Positions 8,910 to 16,871 of a stretch of 64,000 nucleotides of DNA are shown here, piece by piece. The position numbers and the translations under genes are program-made. Where the stretch lies: NCBI RefSeq assembly GCF_001458315.1, contig NZ_CYRX01000025.1:186001-250000 (forward strand), given 5' to 3'. Within the stretch, counting starts at the first letter, position 1. Every line of letters begins with the position of its first letter. This DNA is from Thalassobacter stenotrophicus (lineage in GTDB: Bacteria; Pseudomonadota; Alphaproteobacteria; Rhodobacterales; Rhodobacteraceae). The notes below the pieces were generated by a model that was given only the letters and a program-made list of their open reading frames with translations, made no database searches and was not told the DNA's origin.

Positions 8910-10076
8910 TCAGGCCTCCCAGCGGCCGCGGAAGTCGGCAGGGATCAACAAGTTGGAACGGCTCAATGCGTTCACGTCTGTCTCCCCACATAGGCCCATC
9001 GTGGTGTCCAACTCTTTGTGGATGACCTCCAACGCCTTGGTCACACCCGCCTCACCGGCGGCCCCCAGGCCATAGACAAACGCGCGGCCCACATAGGTGC
9101 CCTTCGCGCCCATCGCCATAGCTTTGAGCACGTCTTGGCCCGAGCGGATGCCACTATCCATGTGGACTTCAATCTGCTCGCCCACGGCGTCGACGATATC
9201 TGGCAACATACGGATGGACGACAACGCGCCATCCAACTGACGCCCGCCATGGTTGGACACAATAATCGCATCTGCCCCAACATTCACGGCCTTCCGGGCG
9301 TCCTCGACGTCCAAGATGCCTTTGACGATTATCTTGCCGCCCCACATCTTGCGCAACTGCGCGATCCGGTCCCAATCGAGCGCTTGATCAAACGCTTGCG
9401 CCGTCCATGACGATAGGCTGGATGGATCGGTCACCCCCTTTGCGTGGCCGACGATATTACCGAAAAACCGCCGCTTGGTGCCCAACATTCCAAGGCCCCA
9501 GCTCCACTTGGTCATCATGTCCGCAACACTGCGCACGGTCAGCTTTGGCGGAGCGGATAGACCATTTTTCAAATCCTTGTGCCGCTGGCCAAGCATCTGC
9601 AAGTCCACAGTAATCACGAGGGCCGAACAATTTGCGGCTCGTGCCCGGTCCATCAGGCGCTGCATAAAATCGTCGTCTTTCAGGGTATATACCTGAAACC
9701 AAAACGGCTTGGTCGTATTCTCTGCAACGTCCTCAATCGAACAAATCGACATGGTCGACAGCGTGAACGGCACGCCAAATTTTTCCGCGGCGCGGGCGGC
9801 CTTGATCTCACCATCGGCGCTTTGCATGCCGGTCAGGCCCACAGGAGCAAGGGCCACGGGCATTGCCACATCTTCGCCCAGCATCTGCGTTTTGGTCGTG
9901 CGGCCGGTCATATCCATGGCTACGCGCTGACGCAGGCGGATCTGATCAAAATCAGTGGTATTTTCGCGAAACGTCTGCTCGGTCCAGCTGCCGCTTTCGG
10001 CATAGTCATAAAACATTTTCGGAACGCGACGCTTATAAATACGCTTAAGATCGTCCACAGTCGTGATAACAGCCAT
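8910..10076 (-). CDS. lldD: L-lactate dehydrogenase (FMN, quinone/cytochrome-linked)
   Basis: Alpha-hydroxy acid oxidase family flavoenzyme, most like respiratory L-lactate dehydrogenase LldD, oxidising L-lactate to pyruvate. The 388-residue TIM barrel has the N-terminal 'FYDYAESGSW' (substrate Tyr), 'PVALAPVGLTG', FMN-binding 'QVYTLKD', and the active-site 'VSNHGGRQLDGA' with the catalytic His and Arg. Related enzymes act on glycolate or mandelate, so lactate is the likely but not certain substrate. AAGGGG sits upstream of the ATG. A dyad resembling a GntR-family operator lies immediately upstream; no regulator gene is nearby. Confidence 0.9.
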   Translation of the reverse strand: MAVITTVDDLKRIYKRRVPKMFYDYAESGSWTEQTFRENTTDFDQIRLRQRVAMDMTGRTTKTQMLGEDVAMPVALAPVGLTGMQSADGEIKAARAAEKFGVPFTLSTMSICSIEDVAENTTKPFWFQVYTLKDDDFMQRLMDRARAANCSALVITVDLQMLGQRHKDLKNGLSAPPKLTVRSVADMMTKWSWGLGMLGTKRRFFGNIVGHAKGVTDPSSLSSWTAQAFDQALDWDRIAQLRKMWGGKIIVKGILDVEDARKAVNVGADAIIVSNHGGRQLDGALSSIRMLPDIVDAVGEQIEVHMDSGIRSGQDVLKAMAMGAKGTYVGRAFVYGLGAAGEAGVTKALEVIHKELDTTMGLCGETDVNALSRSNLLIPADFRGRWEA

Positions 10077-10093
10077 TTCTCGCCCCTTAGTCT

Positions 10094-10120
10094 TAATTGG
10101 TAAGCCTATCTAACCAATTA
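10094..10120. promoter_or_regulatory. candidate operator upstream of lldD
   Basis: TAATTGGT (10094-10101) and ACCAATTA (10113-10120) are perfect inverted arms separated by 11 bp, 18-44 bases before the lldD start. The half-sites resemble the TTGGT/ACCAA arms bound by LldR and other FadR-subfamily GntR regulators, although the spacer is longer than usual. Confidence 0.5.
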
Positions 10121-10280
10121 TGCCGCTTTCCTCAACGTGACACAAGCGCCGCGCTTTGGCGCAGAGTTCATCATTCCAAATCATGCCCCGCAACAGAAAA
10201 ACGCGCCACAATCCCCTGTTAACTCAGCCAAAAGTACATTGAAATCCGCGATACGCGCAGCCCAATAGCTCCACGCCGCC

Positions 10281-10301
10281 TCCTTTGTTCCCAAAATACT
10301 C
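10281..10301 (-). repeat. dispersed 21-bp element, copy 2
   Basis: Minus strand reads GAGTATTT-TG-GGAACAAAGGA. It lies between truA and lldD, both minus, just after a GC-rich dyad and T-run (CGCG-CTG-CGCG then GTTTTTT) that could terminate truA. The rest of the 272-bp gap (10077-10348) holds the lldD operator and nothing else I recognise. Confidence 0.75.
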
Positions 10302-10348
10302 AAAAAACCGCGCAGCGCGTGCATCATGCACCCACCGTGCACAACAGA

Positions 10349-11119
10349 TCAGCTGGCAAACGGGTCCACGTCGTAGCCAACGCCAACAAGGCTCAACCCC
10401 TGCGGCGGGGACACAGGCCCGCACCGGCTGCGATCGGCACTGGCCAAAACCTCGGCCACGTCCTCTGGTGCCCACGCACCGGCGCCGACGCGTTCCAAGG
10501 TTCCCACCATGGAACGGACCTGATTGTGCAAAAACGACCGTGCGCGGAACCGAAACTGAAATTCGCGACCTCCGGGGTAGGGGTGTTCGGTGACAATGAC
10601 CTCATCAAGCGTTTTAACTGGCGACTTGGCTTGGCAAATCGACGCGCGGAAGGTCGTGAAATCATGCAGCCCCTCCAACATGCGTCCTGCGGTTTGCATC
10701 GGCTCCAAGGACAGGGGCCCCGGCACTTGCCACACGCGTCCTCGGTCGAATGTTACAGGCGCACGGCGCGCGATCAGCCGGAACAGATACCGCCGCTCGC
10801 GCGCAGAAAATCTGGCGTGCCAATCATCCGCAACAGGCTCAAGCGCTGTGATCGCGATGGGCGCGGGCTTGAGGTGATAGTTCAGCGCCTCACGCAGGCG
10901 AAACGGCTCCCACGGGCGGGTCATATCCGCGTGGGCCACCTGACCCGTCGCATGAACGCCTGCATCGGTGCGCCCCGCCGCCGCAATCGAGGGCACATCA
11001 GGGTCAAGCCGCCGCAGCGCTTCCTCCAGCGTTTGTTGCACACTGGCGGGGCCATCTTGGCGTTGCCACCCTGCAAAGGGGCCGCCGTCGTATTCCACTA
11101 TCATCGCATATCTGGGCAT
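10349..11119 (-). CDS. truA: tRNA pseudouridine(38-40) synthase
   Basis: Isomerises uridines 38-40 of tRNA anticodon stems. The 256-residue protein begins '[18 protein letters not shown]' and has the catalytic Asp52 in '[15 protein letters not shown]'. '[16 protein letters not shown]' and a C-terminal '[10 protein letters not shown]' complete the family pattern. Length is standard. It is divergent from the YcjX-like gene with a 96-bp shared upstream region. Confidence 0.97.
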   Translation of the reverse strand: MPRYAMIVEYDGGPFAGWQRQDGPASVQQTLEEALRRLDPDVPSIAAAGRTDAGVHATGQVAHADMTRPWEPFRLREALNYHLKPAPIAITALEPVADDWHARFSARERRYLFRLIARRAPVTFDRGRVWQVPGPLSLEPMQTAGRMLEGLHDFTTFRASICQAKSPVKTLDEVIVTEHPYPGGREFQFRFRARSFLHNQVRSMVGTLERVGAGAWAPEDVAEVLASADRSRCGPVSPPQGLSLVGVGYDVDPFAS

Positions 11120-11170
11120 GGCGTGGGCCTAGCCTGCGAAACTGCGCGCGACAAGACCCTACACAAAACC

Positions 11171-11200
11171 GGCCCCCCATGCTTATGTTCCAATGGGGCC
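11171..11200 (+). repeat. hairpin in the leader of the YcjX-like gene
   Basis: GGCCCC-cc-AT-type arm (11171-11180) pairs with ATGGGGCC (11193-11200) as an 8-bp stem with a 2-nt bulge, directly before the Shine-Dalgarno AAAGGG at about 11205-11210. Confidence 0.4.
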
Positions 11201-11215
11201 AAAGAAAGGGCTGAT

Positions 11216-12616
11216 ATGGTAGTGGATCGAGTGGCGGACGCGCTGTTGCGCGGCGTTGAAGGAGTGTCTGACAAAGTTTCTGGTGCGCTCTTTGAACCGA
11301 CGATCCGCCTCGGTGTTACTGGGCTCAGCCGCGCGGGCAAAACCGTCTTTATCACCTCACTGATCGCCAATCTGATCGAGCGGGGGCGCATGCCCGGGCT
11401 CAGTCCCCAGATTGAAACCGCCTTTCTTCAGCCGCAACCAAACGACACTGTCGCGCGCTTTGACTATGAGGCGCATCTCGCGGCCCTCACCGGTCCCACG
11501 CCGCATTGGCCCGAGGGCACGCGCACGGTGTCTGAGTTGCGGTTGTCGATCAAGGTTCGGCCTGGTGGGCTGCTCGGCGGGCTGCAAGGGCCGCGCACCG
11601 TACATCTGGATATCGTGGATTATCCCGGCGAGTGGGTCTTGGATTTGGCGTTGCTGGATATGGACTATGCGGCGTGGTCGCATCGTACGATGGCACGGCT
11701 GGCCGCGTGGGGGGCAACGGACACGCTTGCGGAGCTGCGCGGTGTCGATAGTGCCGCCAAACATTCTGAGCCAACGGCGCAGAAACTGGCGCAAACCTAC
11801 ACCGCGGCTCTTCATGCGGCGCGCGCGCAAGGCGCCCAAGACTGTACGCCGGGTCGCTTTATTTTGCCCGGTGATCTTGCGGGTTCACCCGCGCTGACGT
11901 TTGTGCCGCTTGATGCGCCGACCATGGCGCGCGGCTCATTGGGGCGCGAAATGGCCCGCCGGTATGAGGCTTACAAAGCGCGCGTCGTGCAGCCGTTCTT
12001 TCGCGATCATTTTGCGCGCTTGGACCGTCAGATCATTCTGATCGACGTTTTGGGCGCGCTGCACGCAGGCCCGCGTGCGGTGGATGAATTGCGCGTCGCC
12101 ATGGCCGATCTGCTGGGCGCATTCAAACCCGGGCGCAACGCGTTTCTGAGCCGTTTGTTGATGCGGCGGCGTGTGGATAAGGTCCTTTTTGCCGCGACTA
12201 AGGCCGACCATCTTCATCACACACAACACGCGCAATTGACGGCGTTGACCTCCGCACTCGTGCAGGAGGCTCGCGCCCGCTTCGATTTTTCCGGCGCAAG
12301 AACCCATGCGATGTCCATCGCGGCCTTACGGACAACATCCGAGGAACTCCGCACCCATGGAGGCCATGAGTTGGGCGTTGTGCGGGGCCATTTGTTGGAT
12401 ACCGGCAAGGAGGCCGCGCTATACCCCGGCCTGTTGCCGGCCAACCCGGATCAACTGCTGAACCCCGCGCGCAGCGGCGCGCCGACGTGGTTGGATGCGG
12501 AGTATAACATCATGCGGTTTCAGCCCGCGCCGAACAGCTTGCGGCCCGGTGCCGGCCCCCCACATATCCGCATGGACCGCGCCGCGGAGTTCCTGCTCGC
12601 GGATCGGTTGCGGTAA
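11216..12616 (+). CDS. YcjX family P-loop GTPase-like protein
   Basis: 466-residue protein of the YcjX family, a predicted stress-associated GTPase; in E. coli ycjX and ycjF belong to the phage shock regulon. The P-loop 'GVTGLSRAGKTVF' lies at about residues 32-44, with 'DIVDYPGEW' as a likely switch/Walker B region. I placed the start at the ATG at 11216 (AAAGGG 5 bases upstream); the frame is open for 900 bases further upstream, but that part is antisense to truA. It is 10 bases ahead of a YcjF-like partner. No psp genes are in the window. Confidence 0.9.
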   Translation: MVVDRVADALLRGVEGVSDKVSGALFEPTIRLGVTGLSRAGKTVFITSLIANLIERGRMPGLSPQIETAFLQPQPNDTVARFDYEAHLAALTGPTPHWPEGTRTVSELRLSIKVRPGGLLGGLQGPRTVHLDIVDYPGEWVLDLALLDMDYAAWSHRTMARLAAWGATDTLAELRGVDSAAKHSEPTAQKLAQTYTAALHAARAQGAQDCTPGRFILPGDLAGSPALTFVPLDAPTMARGSLGREMARRYEAYKARVVQPFFRDHFARLDRQIILIDVLGALHAGPRAVDELRVAMADLLGAFKPGRNAFLSRLLMRRRVDKVLFAATKADHLHHTQHAQLTALTSALVQEARARFDFSGARTHAMSIAALRTTSEELRTHGGHELGVVRGHLLDTGKEAALYPGLLPANPDQLLNPARSGAPTWLDAEYNIMRFQPAPNSLRPGAGPPHIRMDRAAEFLLADRLR

Positions 12617-12626
12617 GGAGATCGCG

Positions 12627-13664
12627 ATGCCCAAGTCCAAAGGCCCCAAGTCCGGTCCGGTCTTTTTTGACCTTGATGCAGAGGGTAACGCCGATACGTT
12701 TGCAGGCGGACAGTCCCATCCGGCGGACGCGCCGCCCGTGCCCGAGACGATGCCCGAAATGGCCCCCGACGGGCACGCGATGCAGAGTGTCGCAGCATTA
12801 GCCGCGCGGCGACCTTCGGTTTTGGCACGGCTGTTCTGGGGCCTGCTCCTGTCGCTTTTGACGTTTGTGATATCAGTTGCGGCATGGGGTTTCGTGACGG
12901 ACCTATTGGCCGCAAACCCTGTTCTGGGCTGGATCGCGACCGGCTTAGGCGCGTCCTTTGTTACGGTTCTGGCGGTGATCGCGGTGCGCGAGTTCGCGAC
13001 ACTTGCGCGGCTCAAGCGGATCGATGGGATCAAGGCGGCTGCCGCAGAAGTGACCGACCTGACCGCTGCGCGCGCGCTGACGGCGCGGTTGACCGCGCTT
13101 TATGCGGGGCGCGCGGATATGCGGTGGGGGCAGGACCGTCTGGCAGAGGCAAACGCCGATGTGTTCGACGCCGACGCGCAACTCGCGCTGGCTGAGACCG
13201 CGTTGCTCGCCCCCTTAGATGCCCGCGCCACCCGTGAGGTTGAAGCCGCCGCCCGCCAAGTTGCAACCGTAACGGCCTTGGTCCCGCTTGCGCTGGCGGA
13301 TGTGGTTGCCGCCCTTGTCGCGAACCTTCGGATGATCCGCCGCATCGCTGAGATTTACGGCGGGCGCGGGGGGGTGCTGGGCAATTTGCGGCTGACGCGC
13401 TCGGTGCTCACGCACCTTGTGGCGACGGGGGCGGTGGCGGTGGGTGATGATCTGATCAGCTCGGTCGCCGGGGGCGGGTTACTGTCCAAGGTGTCACGTC
13501 GGTTTGGCGAAGGCATCGTGAACGGGGCGCTGACCGCGCGTGTGGGTGTGGCCGCGATTGAGGTGTGCCGCCCTCTGCCCTTTGTGGCGCAATCCCGACC
13601 TTCGGTTTCGGGCGTCGTGGGCCGGGCGTTGACTGGGTTGTTCGGGTCTAAAGCCGAAGGCTAA
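12627..13664 (+). CDS. YcjF-like TIGR01620 family membrane protein
   Basis: 345-residue inner-membrane protein of the YcjF/TIGR01620 (DUF697) family, usually encoded beside YcjX. Residues 1-60 are a soluble Pro-rich region; two helices follow at about 68-90 and 96-118; a later Ala-rich region and a Gly-rich 'GGRGGVLGNLRLTRSVLTH' segment mark the DUF697 domain. Start ATG at 12627 has AAGGAG six bases upstream; longer versions run into the ycjX-like frame. The biochemical role is not known. Confidence 0.85.
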   Translation: MPKSKGPKSGPVFFDLDAEGNADTFAGGQSHPADAPPVPETMPEMAPDGHAMQSVAALAARRPSVLARLFWGLLLSLLTFVISVAAWGFVTDLLAANPVLGWIATGLGASFVTVLAVIAVREFATLARLKRIDGIKAAAAEVTDLTAARALTARLTALYAGRADMRWGQDRLAEANADVFDADAQLALAETALLAPLDARATREVEAAARQVATVTALVPLALADVVAALVANLRMIRRIAEIYGGRGGVLGNLRLTRSVLTHLVATGAVAVGDDLISSVAGGGLLSKVSRRFGEGIVNGALTARVGVAAIEVCRPLPFVAQSRPSVSGVVGRALTGLFGSKAEG

Positions 13665-13872
13665 TGGCCCATAAAACGGCAGACAGAACTGGCGGTGTTC
13701 TTGGGTTGTCGGGTCGCGGATGGGTGCCTATAAGGGCTTCCATGTTGGGTCGCTTGATTATTTTTCGAATTATGTCCCCGGCGCTCTGAACGTTGAGCCG
13801 CCGGGCAAAGGCGTATGAGACCTCGCGCCGCCGCACCCCAAAACCCCTTTATGACATTTAGGATGACGCGCG

Positions 13873-16776
13873 ATGACCGCCGAGACCCCCGACACACCCC
13901 TTGACTACAAAGACACCCTGAACCTGCCAAAAACGGATTTTCCGATGCGGGCAGGTCTGCCCAAGCGTGAGCCCGAGTGGCTGGCACGCTGGCAAGCGCT
14001 TGACGTATATGGCCAGTTGCGCCAGCGCCCGGGCCGCACACCCTTTACGCTGCACGACGGCCCGCCCTATGCCAACGGCAACCTCCACATCGGTCACGCG
14101 CTGAACAAAATCCTTAAGGATATGGTTGTCCGTTCGCAGCAAATGCAGGGCCGCGATGCGCGCTATATCCCCGGCTGGGACTGCCACGGTTTGCCCATCG
14201 AGTGGAAGATCGAGGAAAAGTACCGCCAGAAGGGCCGTGATAAGGACGCTGTGGATGTCATTGAATTCCGTCAAGAATGTCGGGATTTTGCGCGCGGTTG
14301 GGTTGATATCCAGCGCGAAGAATTCAAGCGGCTCGGGATCACGGGCAACTGGGACCAACCCTACCTGACGATGGATTTCCACGCCGAGCGCGTGATCGCA
14401 GAGGAATTTCAGACCTTTGTGATGAACGGTTCGCTCTACCAAGGGTCCAAGCCGGTGATGTGGTCCCCGGTTGAAAAAACCGCGCTGGCGGAGGCTGAGG
14501 TCGAATACCATGAGCGTCAGTCAGAGGCGATCTGGGTGCCGTTTGAAGTGGTCGCAGGTGGTGCCGATCTGGGCGCGCGGTGCAAGGTCGTGATCTGGAC
14601 GACCACGCCATGGACCATCCCACAGAACCGCGCGATCTGCTTTGGGTCGCGCATCTCGTATGGTTTGTATGAGGTCACTGGCCGGCCCGAGGAATGCTGG
14701 GCTACCATCGGGGCGCGTTATTTGCTGGCTGACGATCTGGCCGAAGAGGCACTGGGTGCCGCCCGTTTGACGCCCGATATGTATCGCCGTGTGCGCGATG
14801 TATCGGCGGATGAATTGGCCAAGATCACCTGTGCTCACCCCCTGCGCGGTGCCGAAGGCGCGGCGGGCGAATGGGATTTTGACGTGCCGCTTTTGGCGGG
14901 GGATCACGTCACGGATGATGCGGGTACGGGCTTTGTCCACACTGCGCCCAGCCACGGTGACGATGACTATGCCATCGGCGTGACGCACAAACTGCCGATG
15001 ACCTACAACATCCTTGATGACAGCTCTTTCCGGGCTGACCTGCCGTTTTTCGCGGGCGAGCAAGTGATCCGTCCCAACGGCAAACCCGGTGGCGCGAACA
15101 AAGCTGTCATTGCCAAGCTGATCGAGGTTGGGGGCATCTTGGCCTCGCGGCGGATCACGCTGAAGGATGCGCATTCGTGGCGCTCTAAGGCGCCGGTGAT
15201 CCGGTTGAACCGTCCGCAATGGTTTGCGGCGATCGACGTACCGCTGAACGATGGCATGGACGAGTATGGCAAAACCATCCGCGAACGCGCCCTGACGTCC
15301 ATTGATCAGTTGGTGACGTGGACGCCTCAAACCGGGCGCAACCGGTTGCATTCGATGATCGAGGCGCGCCCCGACTGGGTGCTGTCGCGCCAACGCGCTT
15401 GGGGTGTGCCGCTGACCTGCTTTACCAAGGTCGGTGCGGCGCATGACGATCCCGATTTCTTGTTGCGCAACGCTGAGGTCAACGCCCGCATTAATGCCGC
15501 GTTTGAGGCCGAGGGCGCGGACGCGTGGTACAAAGACGGGGCCAAGGAACGCTTCCTTGCGGGGATCGTAGATCCGAATGAATACAATCAGGTAATGGAC
15601 ATTCTTGATGTATGGTTCGATTCCGGTTCGACCCATGCCTTTACCCTGCGCGACCGCACCGACGGCTCGGATGATGGTTTGGCGGATCTGTACCTAGAGG
15701 GCACCGATCAGCACCGCGGTTGGTTCCATTCCTCTATGCTTCAGGCTTGCGGTACGCGGGGGCGTGCGCCCTATCGTGGCGTGCTGACCCACGGCTTTAC
15801 GCTGGATGCCAAGGGCAACAAGATGTCCAAATCTGTTGGCAACACGGTTGCGCCTGAAAAGGTGGTCAAGCAGTACGGCGCCGACATCCTGCGGTTGTGG
15901 GTGGCGCAAGCTGACTACACTGTTGATCTGCGCATCGGTGACGAAATCCTCAAGGGCGTGGCCGATAGCTATCGGCGTTTGCGCAACACGATGCGGTTCT
16001 TATTGGGGGCGCTCTCGGATTTTTCCGACGCGGATCGCGTGGAGCCGGCCGATATGCCAGAGTTGGAACAATGGGTTTTGCACCGTCTGTCGGAATTGGA
16101 TGAACAGGTACGCGCGGGTTATGATGCCTACGACTTCCCCGGTGTCTGGAACGCGGTGTTCCAGTTCTGTACGGTTGAGTTGTCGGCCTTCTATTTCGAC
16201 GTGCGCAAAGATGCGTTGTATTGCGACGGTGATACGGCGCGACGTCGCGCGGCGCGGACGGTGTTGGACATCCTGTTCCACCGCCTGACCACGTGGCTTG
16301 CACCTGTGCTGGTGTTCACGATGGAAGAAGTCTGGTTGGAACGGAACCCCGGTGAAGGGGCCTCGGTCCACCTAGAGGACATCCCCGAGACACCCAGCAC
16401 ATGGCGCAATGAAGCGCTGGCCGCGAAGTGGTCCACCATCCGCGCGGTCCGCCGGGTCGTGACCGGCGCGCTAGAGATTGAGCGCCGCGAAAAGACCATC
16501 GGTGCGAGCCTAGAGGCGGCCCCGAGCGTGCACGTCGATGCGGCCACCAAGGCCGTGCTGGACACAGTGGACTTTGACGACATCTGCATCACCTCGGCGA
16601 TCTCTGTCGCGGATGCGGGTGAGGGCGCGTTCACGTTGGACGATGTGCCGGGCGTGTCGGTGACCTTTGCCAAGGCAGAGGGCGAGAAATGCCAGCGGTG
16701 TTGGAAAATCCTGCCTGACGTCGGTACCCATGCGCACACCGGCGTGTGTGGTCGGTGTGACGACGCCCTTGGCTGA
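13873..16776 (+). CDS. ileS: isoleucine--tRNA ligase
   Basis: Charges tRNA-Ile. 967 residues, class I architecture: HIGH at 72-75 ('GNLHIGHALNK'), an editing (CP1) domain with 'WTTTPWTIPQNRA', 'WDCHGLP', the KMSKS loop in 'KGNKMSKSVGN', and an anticodon-binding domain. The C-terminus has a zinc knuckle (CQRC ... CGRC) as in E. coli-type IleRS. The 208-bp upstream gap (13665-13872) holds no gene or T-box I can see. The gene stands alone with a strong bidirectional terminator behind it. Confidence 0.98.
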   Translation: MTAETPDTPLDYKDTLNLPKTDFPMRAGLPKREPEWLARWQALDVYGQLRQRPGRTPFTLHDGPPYANGNLHIGHALNKILKDMVVRSQQMQGRDARYIPGWDCHGLPIEWKIEEKYRQKGRDKDAVDVIEFRQECRDFARGWVDIQREEFKRLGITGNWDQPYLTMDFHAERVIAEEFQTFVMNGSLYQGSKPVMWSPVEKTALAEAEVEYHERQSEAIWVPFEVVAGGADLGARCKVVIWTTTPWTIPQNRAICFGSRISYGLYEVTGRPEECWATIGARYLLADDLAEEALGAARLTPDMYRRVRDVSADELAKITCAHPLRGAEGAAGEWDFDVPLLAGDHVTDDAGTGFVHTAPSHGDDDYAIGVTHKLPMTYNILDDSSFRADLPFFAGEQVIRPNGKPGGANKAVIAKLIEVGGILASRRITLKDAHSWRSKAPVIRLNRPQWFAAIDVPLNDGMDEYGKTIRERALTSIDQLVTWTPQTGRNRLHSMIEARPDWVLSRQRAWGVPLTCFTKVGAAHDDPDFLLRNAEVNARINAAFEAEGADAWYKDGAKERFLAGIVDPNEYNQVMDILDVWFDSGSTHAFTLRDRTDGSDDGLADLYLEGTDQHRGWFHSSMLQACGTRGRAPYRGVLTHGFTLDAKGNKMSKSVGNTVAPEKVVKQYGADILRLWVAQADYTVDLRIGDEILKGVADSYRRLRNTMRFLLGALSDFSDADRVEPADMPELEQWVLHRLSELDEQVRAGYDAYDFPGVWNAVFQFCTVELSAFYFDVRKDALYCDGDTARRRAARTVLDILFHRLTTWLAPVLVFTMEEVWLERNPGEGASVHLEDIPETPSTWRNEALAAKWSTIRAVRRVVTGALEIERREKTIGASLEAAPSVHVDAATKAVLDTVDFDDICITSAISVADAGEGAFTLDDVPGVSVTFAKAEGEKCQRCWKILPDVGTHAHTGVCGRCDDALG

Positions 16777-16830
16777 CATCCGCCCAGTGGGCGCGCGCAC
16801 CGCGCACTCCAAGTGCTTTGATCTCATTGA

Positions 16831-16865
16831 AAAGGCCCCCAAGAGGTAAACTCTTGGGGGCCTTT
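16831..16865. terminator. bidirectional terminator between ileS and RND permease gene
   Basis: AAAGGCCCCCAAGAG (16831-16845) and CTCTTGGGGGCCTTT (16851-16865) form a perfect 15-bp stem with loop GTAAA. T-rich sequence follows on both strands (TTTGTGTCTTT on plus, CCTTTTC on minus), suiting the convergent genes. Confidence 0.93.
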
Positions 16866-16871
16866 GTGTCT

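Noticed and set aside
10319-11215. 299-codon N-terminal extension of the YcjX-like protein
   Set aside because: Antisense to truA; the YcjX fold and a good ribosome site start at 11216.
13665-13872. Possible T-box or tRNA in the ileS leader
   Set aside because: No T-box sequence, specifier-loop layout or cloverleaf could be found; T-boxes are not expected in this group.
14521-15636. 371-codon minus-strand frame
   Set aside because: Antisense to ileS; Arg/His-rich translation without domain character.
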